Of a stretch of 64,000 bases of DNA, positions 51,112-60,723 are shown in pieces (positions within the stretch are counted from its first letter, which is position 1; each line of letters starts with the position of its first letter). The translations under genes were made by a program, and so were the position numbers. Source of the DNA: Thermus sediminis (GTDB lineage Bacteria > Deinococcota > Deinococci > Deinococcales > Thermaceae); the NCBI RefSeq assembly GCF_003426945.1, contig NZ_QURO01000003.1, positions 19,317 through 83,316 of the forward strand. The letters run 5' to 3'. The notes beneath the pieces are model-generated. The model was not told where the DNA came from. It was given only the letters and a program-made list of their open reading frames with translations, and did not search any database.

Positions 51112-52598
51112 GCTCCCTCCCTGGCGAAGCCCAGGGCCCGCTCCACCGCCCGCCGCCACCCCCGCCAGAGGGCCTGGCGGCGCTCCTCGGGCATCCGGGG
51201 GAGGAAGCGGGCCCCCAGGCCCCAGGCCCCCCGCACCCCCTCCAGGTCCAGCACCCCAGCCCCTACCCCCGCCATGAGGGCCGCCCCCAGGGCCGTGGTC
51301 TCCGTCACCCGGGGCCGGGCCACCCCCCTCCCCAGGAGGTCGGCCTGGATCTGGAGGAAGAGGTCGTTCCCCGCCATGCCCCCGTCCACCCGGAGCTCCC
51401 GGAGGGGGAGACCCGCCTCCCCCGCCATGGCCTCCGCCACCTCGGCCACCAGGAAGGCCACCCCCTCCAGGGCCGCCCGGGCCAGGTGGGCCTTGGTGGT
51501 CCCCCGGGTCAGGCCCAGGATGGCCCCCCGGGCGTAGGGGTCCCAGTAGGGGGCCCCCAGGCCGGTGAAGGCGGGGACCAGGTAGACGCCGCCCGTGTCC
51601 GCCACACCCCCCGCCAGGGCCTCCACCTCCCCCTCCTCCCCCAGGAGGCCCACCTCCTTCAGCCACTGGACAGCCGCCCCCGCCACGAAGATGCTCCCCT
51701 CCAGGGCGTAGGTGGCCCTTCCCCCTAGCTGCCAGGCCACGGTGGTGAGGAGGCCCCTCTGGGAAGGGACGGGCTTTTCCCCCGTGTTCAGGAGGAGAAA
51801 GGCCCCCGTGCCGTAGGTGCACTTCCCCTCCCCCGCCAAGAGGGCCGCCTGGCCAAAGAGGGCCGCCTGCTGGTCCCCAAGAACCCCGCGGATGGGAATG
51901 GGGGCCCCAAAGAGCTCCCCAAGGGCTTCCCCAAACTCCCCGTCCGAAGGGCGCACCTCGGGAAGCATGGCCCGGGGAATCCCCAGGAGGTCCAGAAGCT
52001 CCCCGTCCCAAGAGAGGGTGTGCAGGTTGAAAAGCAGGGTGCGGCTGGCGTTCGTGGGGTCGGTGGCGTGCACCCTGCCCCCGGTGAGCCGCCAGAGGAG
52101 CCAGGTGTCCACGGTGCCGAAGAGGGCCTCCCCCCTCTCCCCCTTCGCCCGCAGCCCGGGGACGTTTTCCAGAAGCCAAAGGAGCTTGGTGCCGGAGAAG
52201 TAGGGGTCCAGGAGGAGGCCCGTGCGCTCCCGGAAAAGGGGCTCCAAGCCCCTCCCCCTCAGGGCCTCGCACAAGGGGGCCGTGCGCCGGTCCTGCCAGA
52301 CGATGGCCCGGTGGAAGGGCCTCCCCGTGGCCCGGTCCCACACCAGGGTGGTCTCCCGCTGGTTGGTGATCCCCAGGGCCACCACCGCCCCGGGGTCCAC
52401 CCCCGCCTGGCGCAAAACCTCCCGGGCCGCCCATGCCTGGGTCTCCCAGATCTCCTCGGGGTCGTGCTCCACCAGGCCCGGGGCCGGGTAGTGCTGCCGA
52501 AACTCTCGCCGGGCCATCCCCACCACCTCCCCCTCCGGGGTGAAGAGGATGGCCCGGCTGGAGGTGGTCCCCTGGTCTAGGGCTAGTAAGTAACTCAT
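51108..52598 (-). CDS. glpK: Glycerol kinase
   Basis: A 496-residue FGGY-family kinase, [20 protein letters not shown], with the ATP-binding DQGTTSSR start, [27 protein letters not shown] and [12 protein letters not shown] boxes of glycerol kinases, and [20 protein letters not shown] near the end. It phosphorylates glycerol to sn-glycerol-3-phosphate in the cytoplasm. It lies 24 bases after the GH31 gene and overlaps glpD by 4 bp. Being in line with a glycosidase and importer suggests that the operon's substrate releases glycerol. Confidence 0.95.
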   Translation of the reverse strand: MSYLLALDQGTTSSRAILFTPEGEVVGMARREFRQHYPAPGLVEHDPEEIWETQAWAAREVLRQAGVDPGAVVALGITNQRETTLVWDRATGRPFHRAIVWQDRRTAPLCEALRGRGLEPLFRERTGLLLDPYFSGTKLLWLLENVPGLRAKGERGEALFGTVDTWLLWRLTGGRVHATDPTNASRTLLFNLHTLSWDGELLDLLGIPRAMLPEVRPSDGEFGEALGELFGAPIPIRGVLGDQQAALFGQAALLAGEGKCTYGTGAFLLLNTGEKPVPSQRGLLTTVAWQLGGRATYALEGSIFVAGAAVQWLKEVGLLGEEGEVEALAGGVADTGGVYLVPAFTGLGAPYWDPYARGAILGLTRGTTKAHLARAALEGVAFLVAEVAEAMAGEAGLPLRELRVDGGMAGNDLFLQIQADLLGRGVARPRVTETTALGAALMAGVGAGVLDLEGVRGAWGLGARFLPRMPEERRQALWRGWRRAVERALGFAREGA

Positions 52599-52622
52599 AA
52601 CGCCTCCCGTAAAAGCCTCGGC

Positions 52623-54728
52623 TCACAGGAGGAGGGCCAGGCTGAAATCCCCCGGCAAAGCCCCCAAAACCTTTGCTCCAGGCTCCCTTCCCCTACCGGC
52701 CGTCTCGCCCACGAGGAGAACCCCCTCCACATCCACCTCCTCCGCCCTTTGGGCAAAGTTTCCTATGGGAATAACCGCCCCTTCCCTAGCAAAAACTGGG
52801 ATTTTTTCTAATCCCACTTTCAACCTGAGGAGGTCCGGCCCAACATACGCCTTTCCGGACCAAAGGTCGAACCACTTGCCCCCAGGAAGGTAGGCCTCAA
52901 CCGCTCCTCCCGGTTGAAGAACGGGAACCACCAACAGGTCCTGGCCCACCAGGAACTGCTCTTCAAACCCACGGGCACACCTGTCCTCGGGAAAGGCCAA
53001 GGGCATGGCCTTTGCTAGCGGCTGCCCCACGGCTAGGGCCCCGTACAGGGAGGCCTCCAGGTAGGGGACTAGCCTCATCCTCAGGCGAAGCCACTGCAAA
53101 ACGATCTTCTCTGCCTCCTTGCCGAAAAACCAGGGCTCCCGCGGGGATGTGCCGTGGAACCGCACGTGGGAGAAGAAGATGGCCGCCTGAAGCCAGCGCA
53201 CGTAGAGCTCCGGGTCCGGCGTGCCGTAAAAGCCACCGATATCATGGGCGTAGTAAGGCCCCCCGGAAAGGCCCCATGAGAGGCCACCCCGAATGCTGCT
53301 GGCTAGGCCCTCCCAGTCCGCCTGGGGGTCCCCACCCCAGACCACCGGATAGCGGTGGCCCCCTGCGTAGCTGCTTCGGGCAAGGACGAGCTTATGGGGG
53401 GAACACTCCCAAACGCAGCGGTTGTAAAGCAGGGCGTAGGCGTTGTGGAGAAACCGCCCGCTATCCCCATTGGAGGCTACGGCATCTTCCGGGATCTGTT
53501 CCCCGAAATCTGTTTTCATCACGTCCACGCCAAGCTGGAACAGCTCCTGGTGCCGCTCCTGCCACCACCGCCAGGCCTCTGCACGGGTGAAGTCTAGGAG
53601 TCCCGAGGGAGGGAGGGGCGTCAGGAGCTCGCCAAAGGGTTCGGGATCCCAGTGATAGACGTAGGGATTCCCTTGCTCATCGCAAAGGAAATAGCCCTTG
53701 GCGGCTAGCTCAGCGAAGAGGGGGTGATGGATGGAGACGTAAGGATACTCCCACAGGCACAACCTAAAGCCAAGACGCTTTAGCCTTCTCACAAAACCAG
53801 CCGGGTTAGGATAGCGATCTCGGTCCCAGTCTAGAGCGCAGCGGGTTTCCACCTTGAGCCAAGCCCTGCCGTCAAGGACGAGTACGTCCCCTGGGATACC
53901 CTTGGCCCTAAGCCTTCGCGCCACGTCCAGCGCTTCGGCCTCGTCCTTGTAGAAACACCGGCTCCACCACACCCCAAGGCTCCACCTGGGCACAAGGGGA
54001 GCCTTTCCGGTAAGGAGGGTGTAGGCCTCTAGGATCTCCGCCGGGGACCCCAACACCAGGAAAACATCGATCCCTTCATCCTCCACCACCACGATGTAGG
54101 AGCGGTGGCTCCACCTGGCAAAGCCCACGCCGTGGTGGGCCCGAGCCGTGGTGTGGAGGAATAGCCCCCATCCCCGCGTGCTCCAGAGGAGGGGAACGTT
54201 CTTGTAGCTCCGCTCCCCGTTGACGCCCCAGGCGTCCTCGTTCCAGGAGGTAAAGAGCCCCCCCCTGCGGTTGAGGCCCCCAAACTTCTCCCCGAGGCCG
54301 TAGATGGCCTCCCCCGACTCCAGGGCGAACGCGAGGGCCCAGGCTCCCTGTTTCCTGGAGAGGAACGGGATGCGTAGACCACCCCGGATGTGGCCGTCCT
54401 CGGAAGAACGCAAAACCCCCCTGCCCCGGTGGTGGACGGAGAGGCGCAGGGGGTGCCAGGCCACCCCTATCCGGAGATCGGCCAGGCCAAGCTCCACATA
54501 CCCTTGGCCGGCGGACCAGCGATCGAAGGCGCAGGCCTCCGAAACTACGAGGATACCATAGTCCTTCCCCCTAGGGGAACCCATCCGAAGGCGGACCACG
54601 TTGGGGCCATAGGCCTCCAAAGACCAAGGCACGGAATCCATCAAGAGCCGGGCCCCCGAAGGACCTAGGCTGAGGACCTCCACATCCCTGGGCTCCCACC
54701 GCTCCAAACCCTCCATGGGGTCCCTCAT
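52623..54728 (-). CDS. GH31 glycosidase, YicI/YihQ type
   Basis: A 701-residue GH31 enzyme without a signal peptide. The nucleophile region is DVMKTDFGEQIPEDA, the acid/base region SGGPYYAHDIGGFYGTPD. Substrate-loop residues VLDGRAWLKVETRCALDWD align with YicI (alpha-xylosidase) and with the sulfoquinovosidase YihQ: the Arg of YihQ's sulfonate-binding R-x-x-W is present here, but Trp is Leu, and the later Tyr is Phe. The fold and catalytic residues are clear; specificity is not. Context (SuyAB-like genes, glycerol kinase) favours a glyceryl sulfoglycoside. ATG at 54728 overlaps the aldolase stop by 4 bp and follows GGGAGGT. Confidence 0.85.
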   Translation of the reverse strand: MRDPMEGLERWEPRDVEVLSLGPSGARLLMDSVPWSLEAYGPNVVRLRMGSPRGKDYGILVVSEACAFDRWSAGQGYVELGLADLRIGVAWHPLRLSVHHRGRGVLRSSEDGHIRGGLRIPFLSRKQGAWALAFALESGEAIYGLGEKFGGLNRRGGLFTSWNEDAWGVNGERSYKNVPLLWSTRGWGLFLHTTARAHHGVGFARWSHRSYIVVVEDEGIDVFLVLGSPAEILEAYTLLTGKAPLVPRWSLGVWWSRCFYKDEAEALDVARRLRAKGIPGDVLVLDGRAWLKVETRCALDWDRDRYPNPAGFVRRLKRLGFRLCLWEYPYVSIHHPLFAELAAKGYFLCDEQGNPYVYHWDPEPFGELLTPLPPSGLLDFTRAEAWRWWQERHQELFQLGVDVMKTDFGEQIPEDAVASNGDSGRFLHNAYALLYNRCVWECSPHKLVLARSSYAGGHRYPVVWGGDPQADWEGLASSIRGGLSWGLSGGPYYAHDIGGFYGTPDPELYVRWLQAAIFFSHVRFHGTSPREPWFFGKEAEKIVLQWLRLRMRLVPYLEASLYGALAVGQPLAKAMPLAFPEDRCARGFEEQFLVGQDLLVVPVLQPGGAVEAYLPGGKWFDLWSGKAYVGPDLLRLKVGLEKIPVFAREGAVIPIGNFAQRAEEVDVEGVLLVGETAGRGREPGAKVLGALPGDFSLALLL

Positions 54729-55615
54729 CGAGCACCTCCCGGAGGAACCTTCGTCACCAGCAGACGCCTTGCCCTCTCCAAACGGTTCCTGGCACGCATC
54801 AAGCCCTCCTCTACCCGCGAAAGATCCGGATAGGCGGCCAGGGCGTCCCCCCAAAAGGCGCGGCCGGCCAGGAACCCGCGGGCCCCAGCCTCCAGGGAGG
54901 CCTCGAGGGCCTCTAGAAAAGCATCGGCATCCAATCCCCCAGAGAGGAGGACCCAAGGGGCCGGGAGAACCTCCCTAAACCTCCCGACGAACTTGGGCAC
55001 ATAGGGGAGCTTGTAAAGGCCCACTCCCAGGCTAGGGTCGGCGAAATCCCGAAGAATCCCTTCCCAAAGGCTTGTGGCGGAGGAGGAATCGCCCTCCCTG
55101 GGGTAAGGAAGGATCTCAAGGACCAGGGGTCGGCCCCACCTTGAGGCAGCCCGGCCCAACCGCCGCACCAGCTCAAGTTGGTGGGCCCGGACCTGGGGAG
55201 GGACATCCGGCCGGTACCAGATGAGGAGCTTTAGGGCATCCGCCCCGGCGCGCACCGCGGCGGCCACGCCCCAAGAGGGAATGACCCTGCTCAGGCGGAA
55301 ACCCGACCCATCCTCGCGGAAACGGTGGTCCTCTAGGGTCAGGAGGAGGCCGGCCCCCCTGGGAACCCTAAGGACTGCCTCCCGTCCATACAGCGGGTCC
55401 AAGAGAACGCCCGTGACCAGGTCTGAGAGCACCTTCACCACCAGGGTCTTGAGCCGGGCCACCTCCTGCCAAACCAAAGCCTCGGGCCAGTCCGGGCGCC
55501 TCTCCGCCACCAGCCTGTAGAGGGGGGGCCTCTGGTCTGCGGCCAGGAGAGCGAAGCGCCCCCCGCCGTCAGAGATTCGCCTGAAAGCCAGGGTCACACC
55601 TAAGGCTGCATCCAT
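54725..55615 (-). CDS. Class I aldolase of the LacD/YihT type
   Basis: A 296-residue protein with RFALLAADQRPPLYRLVAER (family ALDQR), ADALKLLIWYRPD with the Schiff-base Lys region, GVGLYKLPYVPKFVGRF and WVLLSGGLDADAFLEALEAS near the end. The family includes tagatose-1,6-bisphosphate aldolase and the sulfofructose-phosphate aldolase YihT, which yields dihydroxyacetone phosphate plus sulfolactaldehyde. ATG at 55615 is the first start in the conserved part. It lies between a PfkB kinase and the GH31 gene, as expected for a kinase-aldolase pathway. Confidence 0.8.
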   Translation of the reverse strand: MDAALGVTLAFRRISDGGGRFALLAADQRPPLYRLVAERRPDWPEALVWQEVARLKTLVVKVLSDLVTGVLLDPLYGREAVLRVPRGAGLLLTLEDHRFREDGSGFRLSRVIPSWGVAAAVRAGADALKLLIWYRPDVPPQVRAHQLELVRRLGRAASRWGRPLVLEILPYPREGDSSSATSLWEGILRDFADPSLGVGLYKLPYVPKFVGRFREVLPAPWVLLSGGLDADAFLEALEASLEAGARGFLAGRAFWGDALAAYPDLSRVEEGLMRARNRLERARRLLVTKVPPGGAR

Positions 55616-56436
55616 TTCAAAGCCTCCTGCCAGTCCGGGATCTCTCCCTTGGCCACGTAAACGCCAGCCACCGCGTTGGCCAAGGCTAGAGCTTCCTCCT
55701 CCCGCATCCCCTTGGCCAGGGCGAGGGCAAAGGCACCGTGGAACACGTCGCCCGCCCCCGTGGTGTCCTTGGGGGTTACGGCAAGGGCACCAATCCGGCC
55801 ACCCGGCCACACGACCCCCTTTTCCCCAAGGGTGACGGCCACAAAGGCCCCACTGAACAGACCCTGAAGGTGGTCTAGACCCCCCGCCTCCACGGCCGCC
55901 CCCTCCGAGGCCACCACATGAGAGGCCAGGCGCCCAAGGCGAAGGCTGGCCTCGTCCACCGAATCGAGATCAAGAACGCGGGGAAGGCCCAGGTCCCGGG
56001 CCCTTTCAAACACCCGCTCGGCGGCCCCAGGCCAACGGGTATCGGCCAGGACGACGGAAACCCACTCCGGCCAGAGGAGGAGGTCGTCCTCCGGTTCCTC
56101 AGGGAGCCTTCCCCTATACGGAAAGATGAAGCGCTCGCCGTCTGGCGCCACCAGGACAGCGCTCACCCCAGTGGCTTCCCCAAGGGTAAAGGCGGCAACG
56201 ACCCCCGCCGCCTGAAGGGTAGCCTCCAACCACTCCCCTGCCCTATCCCTCCCCCTGCGGCTTATGAGGAGGGCCTTTCCCCCAAGGCGGGCCACCGCCC
56301 AGGCGGCCACCGCAGCAGGACCCCCCAGGGCTTCCTGGTACCCAACCACCGGCGTGCGGCCCGGTTCCGGTGGCCAGGTCGCCACCTTGAAGCGGAGGTC
56401 TTGGCAAGCCCAACCTAACGCCAGTACGCCCCCCAT
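55600..56436 (-). CDS. PfkB-family sugar kinase
   Basis: A 278-residue kinase with the N-terminal GGPAAVAAWAVARLGGKALL signature and the C-terminal TPKDTTGAGDVFHGAFALAL signature (anion hole and catalytic Asp). Members phosphorylate ribose, fructose, 2-keto-deoxysugars or, as YihV, sulfofructose. ATG at 56436 overlaps the preceding gene by 22 bp and gives the normal length. It precedes an aldolase, so it probably makes that enzyme's 1-phosphate substrate. Which sugar it acts on cannot be read directly. Confidence 0.82.
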   Translation of the reverse strand: MGGVLALGWACQDLRFKVATWPPEPGRTPVVGYQEALGGPAAVAAWAVARLGGKALLISRRGRDRAGEWLEATLQAAGVVAAFTLGEATGVSAVLVAPDGERFIFPYRGRLPEEPEDDLLLWPEWVSVVLADTRWPGAAERVFERARDLGLPRVLDLDSVDEASLRLGRLASHVVASEGAAVEAGGLDHLQGLFSGAFVAVTLGEKGVVWPGGRIGALAVTPKDTTGAGDVFHGAFALALAKGMREEEALALANAVAGVYVAKGEIPDWQEALKWMQP

Positions 56437-57737
56437 ACCCCGCCCTCCCCCTTTAAAACCCCAAGGCCGCCCCAAAAGGCCAGCTCCAGCCCAGCCTCCA
56501 CCAGGTCTCCCTGGGCGAGGGCCAGGTGGTGGGGAAGGCGGCTACCCAGCCAGCGCTCCAAAAACGCCCCCGCCTCTACGGGCTCGCCTGCCCACCGGAT
56601 CTCCCGCAACCAGCCCGATGCCCCCAGGTACCCCCCCTTTCCCTCTAATCGCCCCCCCACCAGGGCCACCCCCCTCCGGGTCAAGCGCAGGCCGGTAGCC
56701 GCCCCGGCGCGGAGAACCATATCCCGGACCGCGGGGAGCCCCCGGTTGAAGTGGGGAACCAGCTTTGCGGGTCCCGCCGCCCAGGAGAGGGGGGCCTCTC
56801 CCCCATGCCACAGGAGAAGGGCCCCCTCCTCTACCGCCACGATGTCCACGAGGATCGGGGCCTGGCCGCCCAAGGCCTTGAGGGCCAGCTGGCTCAGCAG
56901 CCCCATCAGGTCCCCTTCTAGAGCCACCAGCAAACCGAGATCGCCCAAATGGGCTATAGAGGCCGAAGGGACTACGCCCAGGCGTTCCGGGATCTCCGGC
57001 CAGTCCCGCAAGGCTATCCCGTCATAGTCCTGGCCGAGCCTCCGCAGGGCCAAGGCCAGGCGGGCGAGCCTCTTGCCCTCCTCGCCCAAGCCCCGCGCCT
57101 CGGGCCAGGCCTCGAGGGCCTCCTTCACGGCCTCACCGGGTATCCCCTCGTAGGTGGCGAAAAGCTCCTCCAGGGGCCTTTCCTCCACGCTGGCCCCCAT
57201 GGTCGGGCGCTCCCAAAAGGCATCGAATCCGGGCGCGGGACCCCCCAGCCAGAGAAGCCGCGCCCTCCGCAAAAGCCTCAGGGCCCGTAAGGCCCTCAGG
57301 CTAGGCTCCAGCAACCGCCGGAGCTCCCTTTCCTTAGGGGGTCCGTAAAACCACCGGACCGGGAGCCGCGCCTGGGGCAGGGAGAGGGCCAGGTTCAGGC
57401 CGCAGAGGGCGTTCTGGGGTAAGGCATCCCCCAACCACGCCTCCGGTATGGCCCATAGGATCTTCGGCACGGGGAGATCCAGGAGGGGCCCCAGAACGTC
57501 CCCTGTGGCAAACGTGACCACCCCCAGGATAAGGAGGTCCGGTTCCTCCTGCGCAAGCCTGCGGGCCACCGCCAAGGCCTCTTCGGAGGCGCGGACCGGC
57601 CCCAGCGGGTACAGGGTAAAGCCCAGGTCCTGCGAGACGTTCACGAGCGCCTGGACCATCCCCTCTTCCAGGCGCAGGCTGGCCCCGCGAAAGAGGGGGC
57701 GCAGGGCTGGGACGAAGAAGACCTTGAGGGCTTCCAC
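56415..57737 (-). CDS. L-fucose/L-arabinose isomerase-like protein
   Basis: A 440-residue cytoplasmic protein (MEALKVFFVPALRPLFRGAS). The segment PDLLILGVVTFATGDVLGPL and VPKILWAIPEAWLGD resemble the FucI/AraA fold (sugar-binding N-terminal domain). Glu and His residues expected at the metal site are present in VPSASIAHLGDLGLLVALEG but not in a pattern I can map with certainty. In the order isomerase-kinase-aldolase-glycosidase it would convert an aldose to a ketose before phosphorylation. It is five bases from the permease gene upstream. Confidence 0.65.
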   Translation of the reverse strand: MEALKVFFVPALRPLFRGASLRLEEGMVQALVNVSQDLGFTLYPLGPVRASEEALAVARRLAQEEPDLLILGVVTFATGDVLGPLLDLPVPKILWAIPEAWLGDALPQNALCGLNLALSLPQARLPVRWFYGPPKERELRRLLEPSLRALRALRLLRRARLLWLGGPAPGFDAFWERPTMGASVEERPLEELFATYEGIPGEAVKEALEAWPEARGLGEEGKRLARLALALRRLGQDYDGIALRDWPEIPERLGVVPSASIAHLGDLGLLVALEGDLMGLLSQLALKALGGQAPILVDIVAVEEGALLLWHGGEAPLSWAAGPAKLVPHFNRGLPAVRDMVLRAGAATGLRLTRRGVALVGGRLEGKGGYLGASGWLREIRWAGEPVEAGAFLERWLGSRLPHHLALAQGDLVEAGLELAFWGGLGVLKGEGGVWGAYWR

Positions 57738-57741
57738 AGGC

Positions 57742-58572
57742 TCACCCCTTGAGAGCTCCTTGGGTCAGACCCGCCACGATCCTCTCCTGGAAGAGGGCGA
57801 TGACCAAGGCCACCGGCACCAGGGCCACCACCAGGGCAGCCGAGATGAGGGGCCAGGGGAAGAGGTACTCCCCCTGGTAGAGGGTGATGCCCACGGGCAG
57901 GGTGCGCATCTCCCTTGCCGGGTTAAGGGTCAGGGCCAGCAGGAACTCGTCCCAGGAGTTGACAAAGGCGAGGAGGGCGGCGGTGAAAACCCCGGGGCCG
58001 GAAAGGGGGATGATCACGTGGCGCAAGGCCCCTATCCGGGTGCACCCGTCCACCAAGGCGGCCGCCTCAAGGTCCCTCGGTATGGTCCTAAAAAAGCTGT
58101 AGAGCACCAAGACCGCCACGGGCAGGCTAAGCGCGGCGTGGGGCAGGATAAGACCCGGGTAGGTGTTCCTGAGACCTAAGCCGGTAAAGAGCTGGTAGAG
58201 GGGTACCAGGAGGGTGGCGGGGGGGAACATGGCCAAGGCCACAAGGGACAAAAGCACCAGGGTTGCGCGGGCCACGCGGAGGCGGGCTAGGGCATAGGCG
58301 GCCATGGCGGAGACCGTCACGCAAAGCACAGTGGCCCCGGCGGCCACCACCAGGCTGTTCAGGAAGTAGCGTCCAAGGGGGGCCTCGCGGAAGGCCCGCT
58401 CGTAGTTGGCCAGGGTGGGCCTTTCGGGCCAGTACGTGATGGGAATGCGGGAAAGCTCGGCCTCCGTTTTCAGGGAGGTGAACAGGATCCATAGGGCGGG
58501 AAACAGGCCGTTGAACACAAGGGCAAGCCCCGCAAGCCAAAGCCCCAAACGGAAGGGAGCGGTCCCCCTCAC
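57742..58572 (-). CDS. Sugar ABC transporter permease, MalG type
   Basis: A 276-residue membrane permease with the EAA loop LEAAALVDGCTRIGALRHVI and the FVNSWDEFLLALTL motif of MalG-type proteins. GTG at 58572 overlaps the stop of the partner permease as GTGA; the longer frame from 58626 has an atypical N-terminus. About six membrane segments. No ATPase is encoded in the operon, as for the other CUT1 systems here. Confidence 0.85.
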   Translation of the reverse strand: MRGTAPFRLGLWLAGLALVFNGLFPALWILFTSLKTEAELSRIPITYWPERPTLANYERAFREAPLGRYFLNSLVVAAGATVLCVTVSAMAAYALARLRVARATLVLLSLVALAMFPPATLLVPLYQLFTGLGLRNTYPGLILPHAALSLPVAVLVLYSFFRTIPRDLEAAALVDGCTRIGALRHVIIPLSGPGVFTAALLAFVNSWDEFLLALTLNPAREMRTLPVGITLYQGEYLFPWPLISAALVVALVPVALVIALFQERIVAGLTQGALKG

Positions 58573-59456
58573 TCCCCCTCCCCCCTTTGCAGAAACCGCA
58601 GGTACAGGGCGGTCGTGGCCATGCACAACACAAACAAGGCCACCGCCATCGCGGATCCGTAGCCAAAGTTCAGGTTCTCCACTGTCTGGGTCCTGATGTA
58701 CATCGCCAGCGTCTCCGTGGCGTTCCCCGGCCCTCCGCCGGTCATGGCGTAGGGGATGTCAAACGTCTGGAGCGCCGTTATGGTTCGGAAAATGAGGGCG
58801 ACAAACAGGGAGGGCGCGAGAAGGGGCAAGGTGATCCGGTGGAAGGCCTGCCACGGATTCGCCCCATCCACCTGGGCGGCCTCGTAGTACTCCTTGGGGA
58901 TGGATTGGAGGCCAGCCAGCAAGACCAGGGCCACGAACGAACTGGTCTTCCAGATGACCGAGGCGCAGATGGCCCAAAAGGCCAGACGGGGGTCGCTGAG
59001 CCAGAAGAGGGGCGTCAGGCCAAGCCTTCGCAACACGTCGTTGACGACCCCGTAATCGCTCTCGAAGAACCACCGGAAGATCAAGCCGGCAAAGACCAGG
59101 GGCATCGCCCAGGGCAAGAGCAGGCCCAGCCGCACCGGCCACTTCACCGTGTAGGGGAGGTTGGCCAGTAGGGCCAGAACCAGGCCGAGAAGGGCGGCCC
59201 CCGGGACCGTGACCAGGGTGACGAGAAGGGTGACCCGGAGGGCGTTGGCGAAGCGCCCGTCCTCGAGAAGGCGCTCGTAGTTCGCCAAGCCGACGAAGGT
59301 GCTCTGGGGGCCGTAGGCCAGGTGGAGTTCCCGCAGGCTCGTGAAGACCAGGTTGAGGACGGGGTAGACGGCCACCAGGCCCAAGAGGGCAAAGGCGGGG
59401 AGGAGCAGCCAAAAGGCCAGGGCGCGCTCGCTTAAGTCCCGGGGGGGCCGCCGCAT
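58569..59456 (-). CDS. Sugar ABC transporter permease, MalF type
   Basis: A 295-residue membrane permease. The EAA loop is YYEAAQVDGANPWQAFHRIT and the late ALQTFDIPYAMTGGGPGNAT motif is typical of MalF/UgpA. It lies 4 bases after the binding-protein gene and overlaps the second permease. It should import the sugar bound by that protein; CUT1 systems of this kind include known sulfoquinovosyl-glycerol importers. Confidence 0.85.
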   Translation of the reverse strand: MRRPPRDLSERALAFWLLLPAFALLGLVAVYPVLNLVFTSLRELHLAYGPQSTFVGLANYERLLEDGRFANALRVTLLVTLVTVPGAALLGLVLALLANLPYTVKWPVRLGLLLPWAMPLVFAGLIFRWFFESDYGVVNDVLRRLGLTPLFWLSDPRLAFWAICASVIWKTSSFVALVLLAGLQSIPKEYYEAAQVDGANPWQAFHRITLPLLAPSLFVALIFRTITALQTFDIPYAMTGGGPGNATETLAMYIRTQTVENLNFGYGSAMAVALFVLCMATTALYLRFLQRGEGE

Positions 59457-59460
59457 GCTC

Positions 59461-60723
59461 CTACTGACCGTAGATCGCCCTCAGCCCCTGGACGATCTCG
59501 CGGGCCGCCTGCTCCGGCGCCTTGGTGCGGGCGAGCACGGCGTTCAAGCCCCGCCGTATGACGTCGGCCACCTCGGGGTAGCGGGGGTGCACCGGCCGGG
59601 CCCGCGCGTTAAGGACCACGGGAAGGGCATCCGCAAACCAGGGATTCACCTTGAGGATCTCGGGGTCCCGGTAAAGCTCTGGGAAGGCGGGAAGGTTGGA
59701 GGCCTCCAGGGCGAGGACCTTGGACACCTCCGGGCTGGACAGGTAGCGCAAAAGCCTGTAGGCCTGGGCCTTGTTGCGGGAAAAGTTGGAGATGGTCCAC
59801 TGCCATCCGCCGAGACAGCTGGCCGAACGCCCACCCTCAAACCTCGGCATCACCGCGACCCCGATCCTGCCCTTCACCTGGGAATCGGGGTCGTTCTGGA
59901 AGTGGGCCCAAGCATAGGCGAACAAGGTGCCGAAGATCCAGCGCCCCTGCTGCATCTCCCGCCTGATGGTGTCCTGCGCCTTTTCCGCCATGTTGGGGGG
60001 GCTGACCCTGTGGTTGTCCATGAGGCCCAGCCAGAACTGGAGGGACCTCCTCGCGAGCTCCTCGGTCAGCACCAGCCGCCCGCGCTCGTCGGTCACATCG
60101 CCCCCTGCGGCCCAGATGGGGAGGAGGAAGGAGCAGACCGTTCCCTCGGAGATGTTCCCCATGAAGCCGATGCCGTTCAGGTTGGGGTTGCGCTCCCCTT
60201 GCAGGATGGTCTGGGCCTGGCGGATGGCCTCGTCCCAGGTGGTGGGGGGTTTGAAGCCGTACTTGTCCAGGAGGTCCTTCCGGTAGAAGAGGAACTGTGC
60301 ATCGGCGAAAGCCGGAAGGGCGATCAAAGCGCCGTCCACGATGTTGGCCCGCGCGTACGCGGGGAGGTACTGGCGCAAGAGGGCGTCGCGGGCGCCCAGG
60401 GGGAGGTAGCGGTCCAGGGGTTCGGACCAGCCTGCCGCCTTGTACTGCGCCGGCCGGATGATGTCGATGAGGATGATGTCCAGCGAGGGATCCCGGGAGG
60501 TGAGGACCGTGGTCAGGTACTGCTGCTGCTGGTCGGAGGTGGCACCCCCCACCTCGATCTCCACCTTGACCCCCGGGTTCTGCCGCTCGTAGGCGTCTAG
60601 AATCTTCCGCATCACGTCCGGACGCTGCTGCCCCCCGATGAAGACGCGAAGCTTCACCTGCTGGGCAAGGGCGCCCGAGGCCAGGAGAAAAACCGCCAAC
60701 ACACCTGCCAAAAGCCTAACCAT
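59461..60723 (-). CDS. Sugar ABC transporter substrate-binding protein
   Basis: A 420-residue secreted protein with a signal peptide (FLLASGALAQ). The mature part starts QVKLRVFIGGQQRPDVMRKI and includes TSRDPSLDIILIDIIRPAQY, DAQFLFYRKDLLDKYGFKPP and GGWQWTISNFSRNKAQAYRL, a family 1 binding protein. Two cysteines in the mature part (near GTVCSFLLPIW and SASCLGGWQW) may form a disulfide. It overlaps the dehydrogenase gene by 8 bp. Ligand is inferred from the operon as a sulfonated sugar or its glyceryl glycoside. Confidence 0.85.
   Translation of the reverse strand: MVRLLAGVLAVFLLASGALAQQVKLRVFIGGQQRPDVMRKILDAYERQNPGVKVEIEVGGATSDQQQQYLTTVLTSRDPSLDIILIDIIRPAQYKAAGWSEPLDRYLPLGARDALLRQYLPAYARANIVDGALIALPAFADAQFLFYRKDLLDKYGFKPPTTWDEAIRQAQTILQGERNPNLNGIGFMGNISEGTVCSFLLPIWAAGGDVTDERGRLVLTEELARRSLQFWLGLMDNHRVSPPNMAEKAQDTIRREMQQGRWIFGTLFAYAWAHFQNDPDSQVKGRIGVAVMPRFEGGRSASCLGGWQWTISNFSRNKAQAYRLLRYLSSPEVSKVLALEASNLPAFPELYRDPEILKVNPWFADALPVVLNARARPVHPRYPEVADVIRRGLNAVLARTKAPEQAAREIVQGLRAIYGQ

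Noticed and set aside
51112..52626. Extension of the glpD frame upstream across glpK
   Set aside because: This part is Gly/Pro-rich and runs in a second frame of the well-supported glpK gene; glpD starts at the coupled GTG at 51111.
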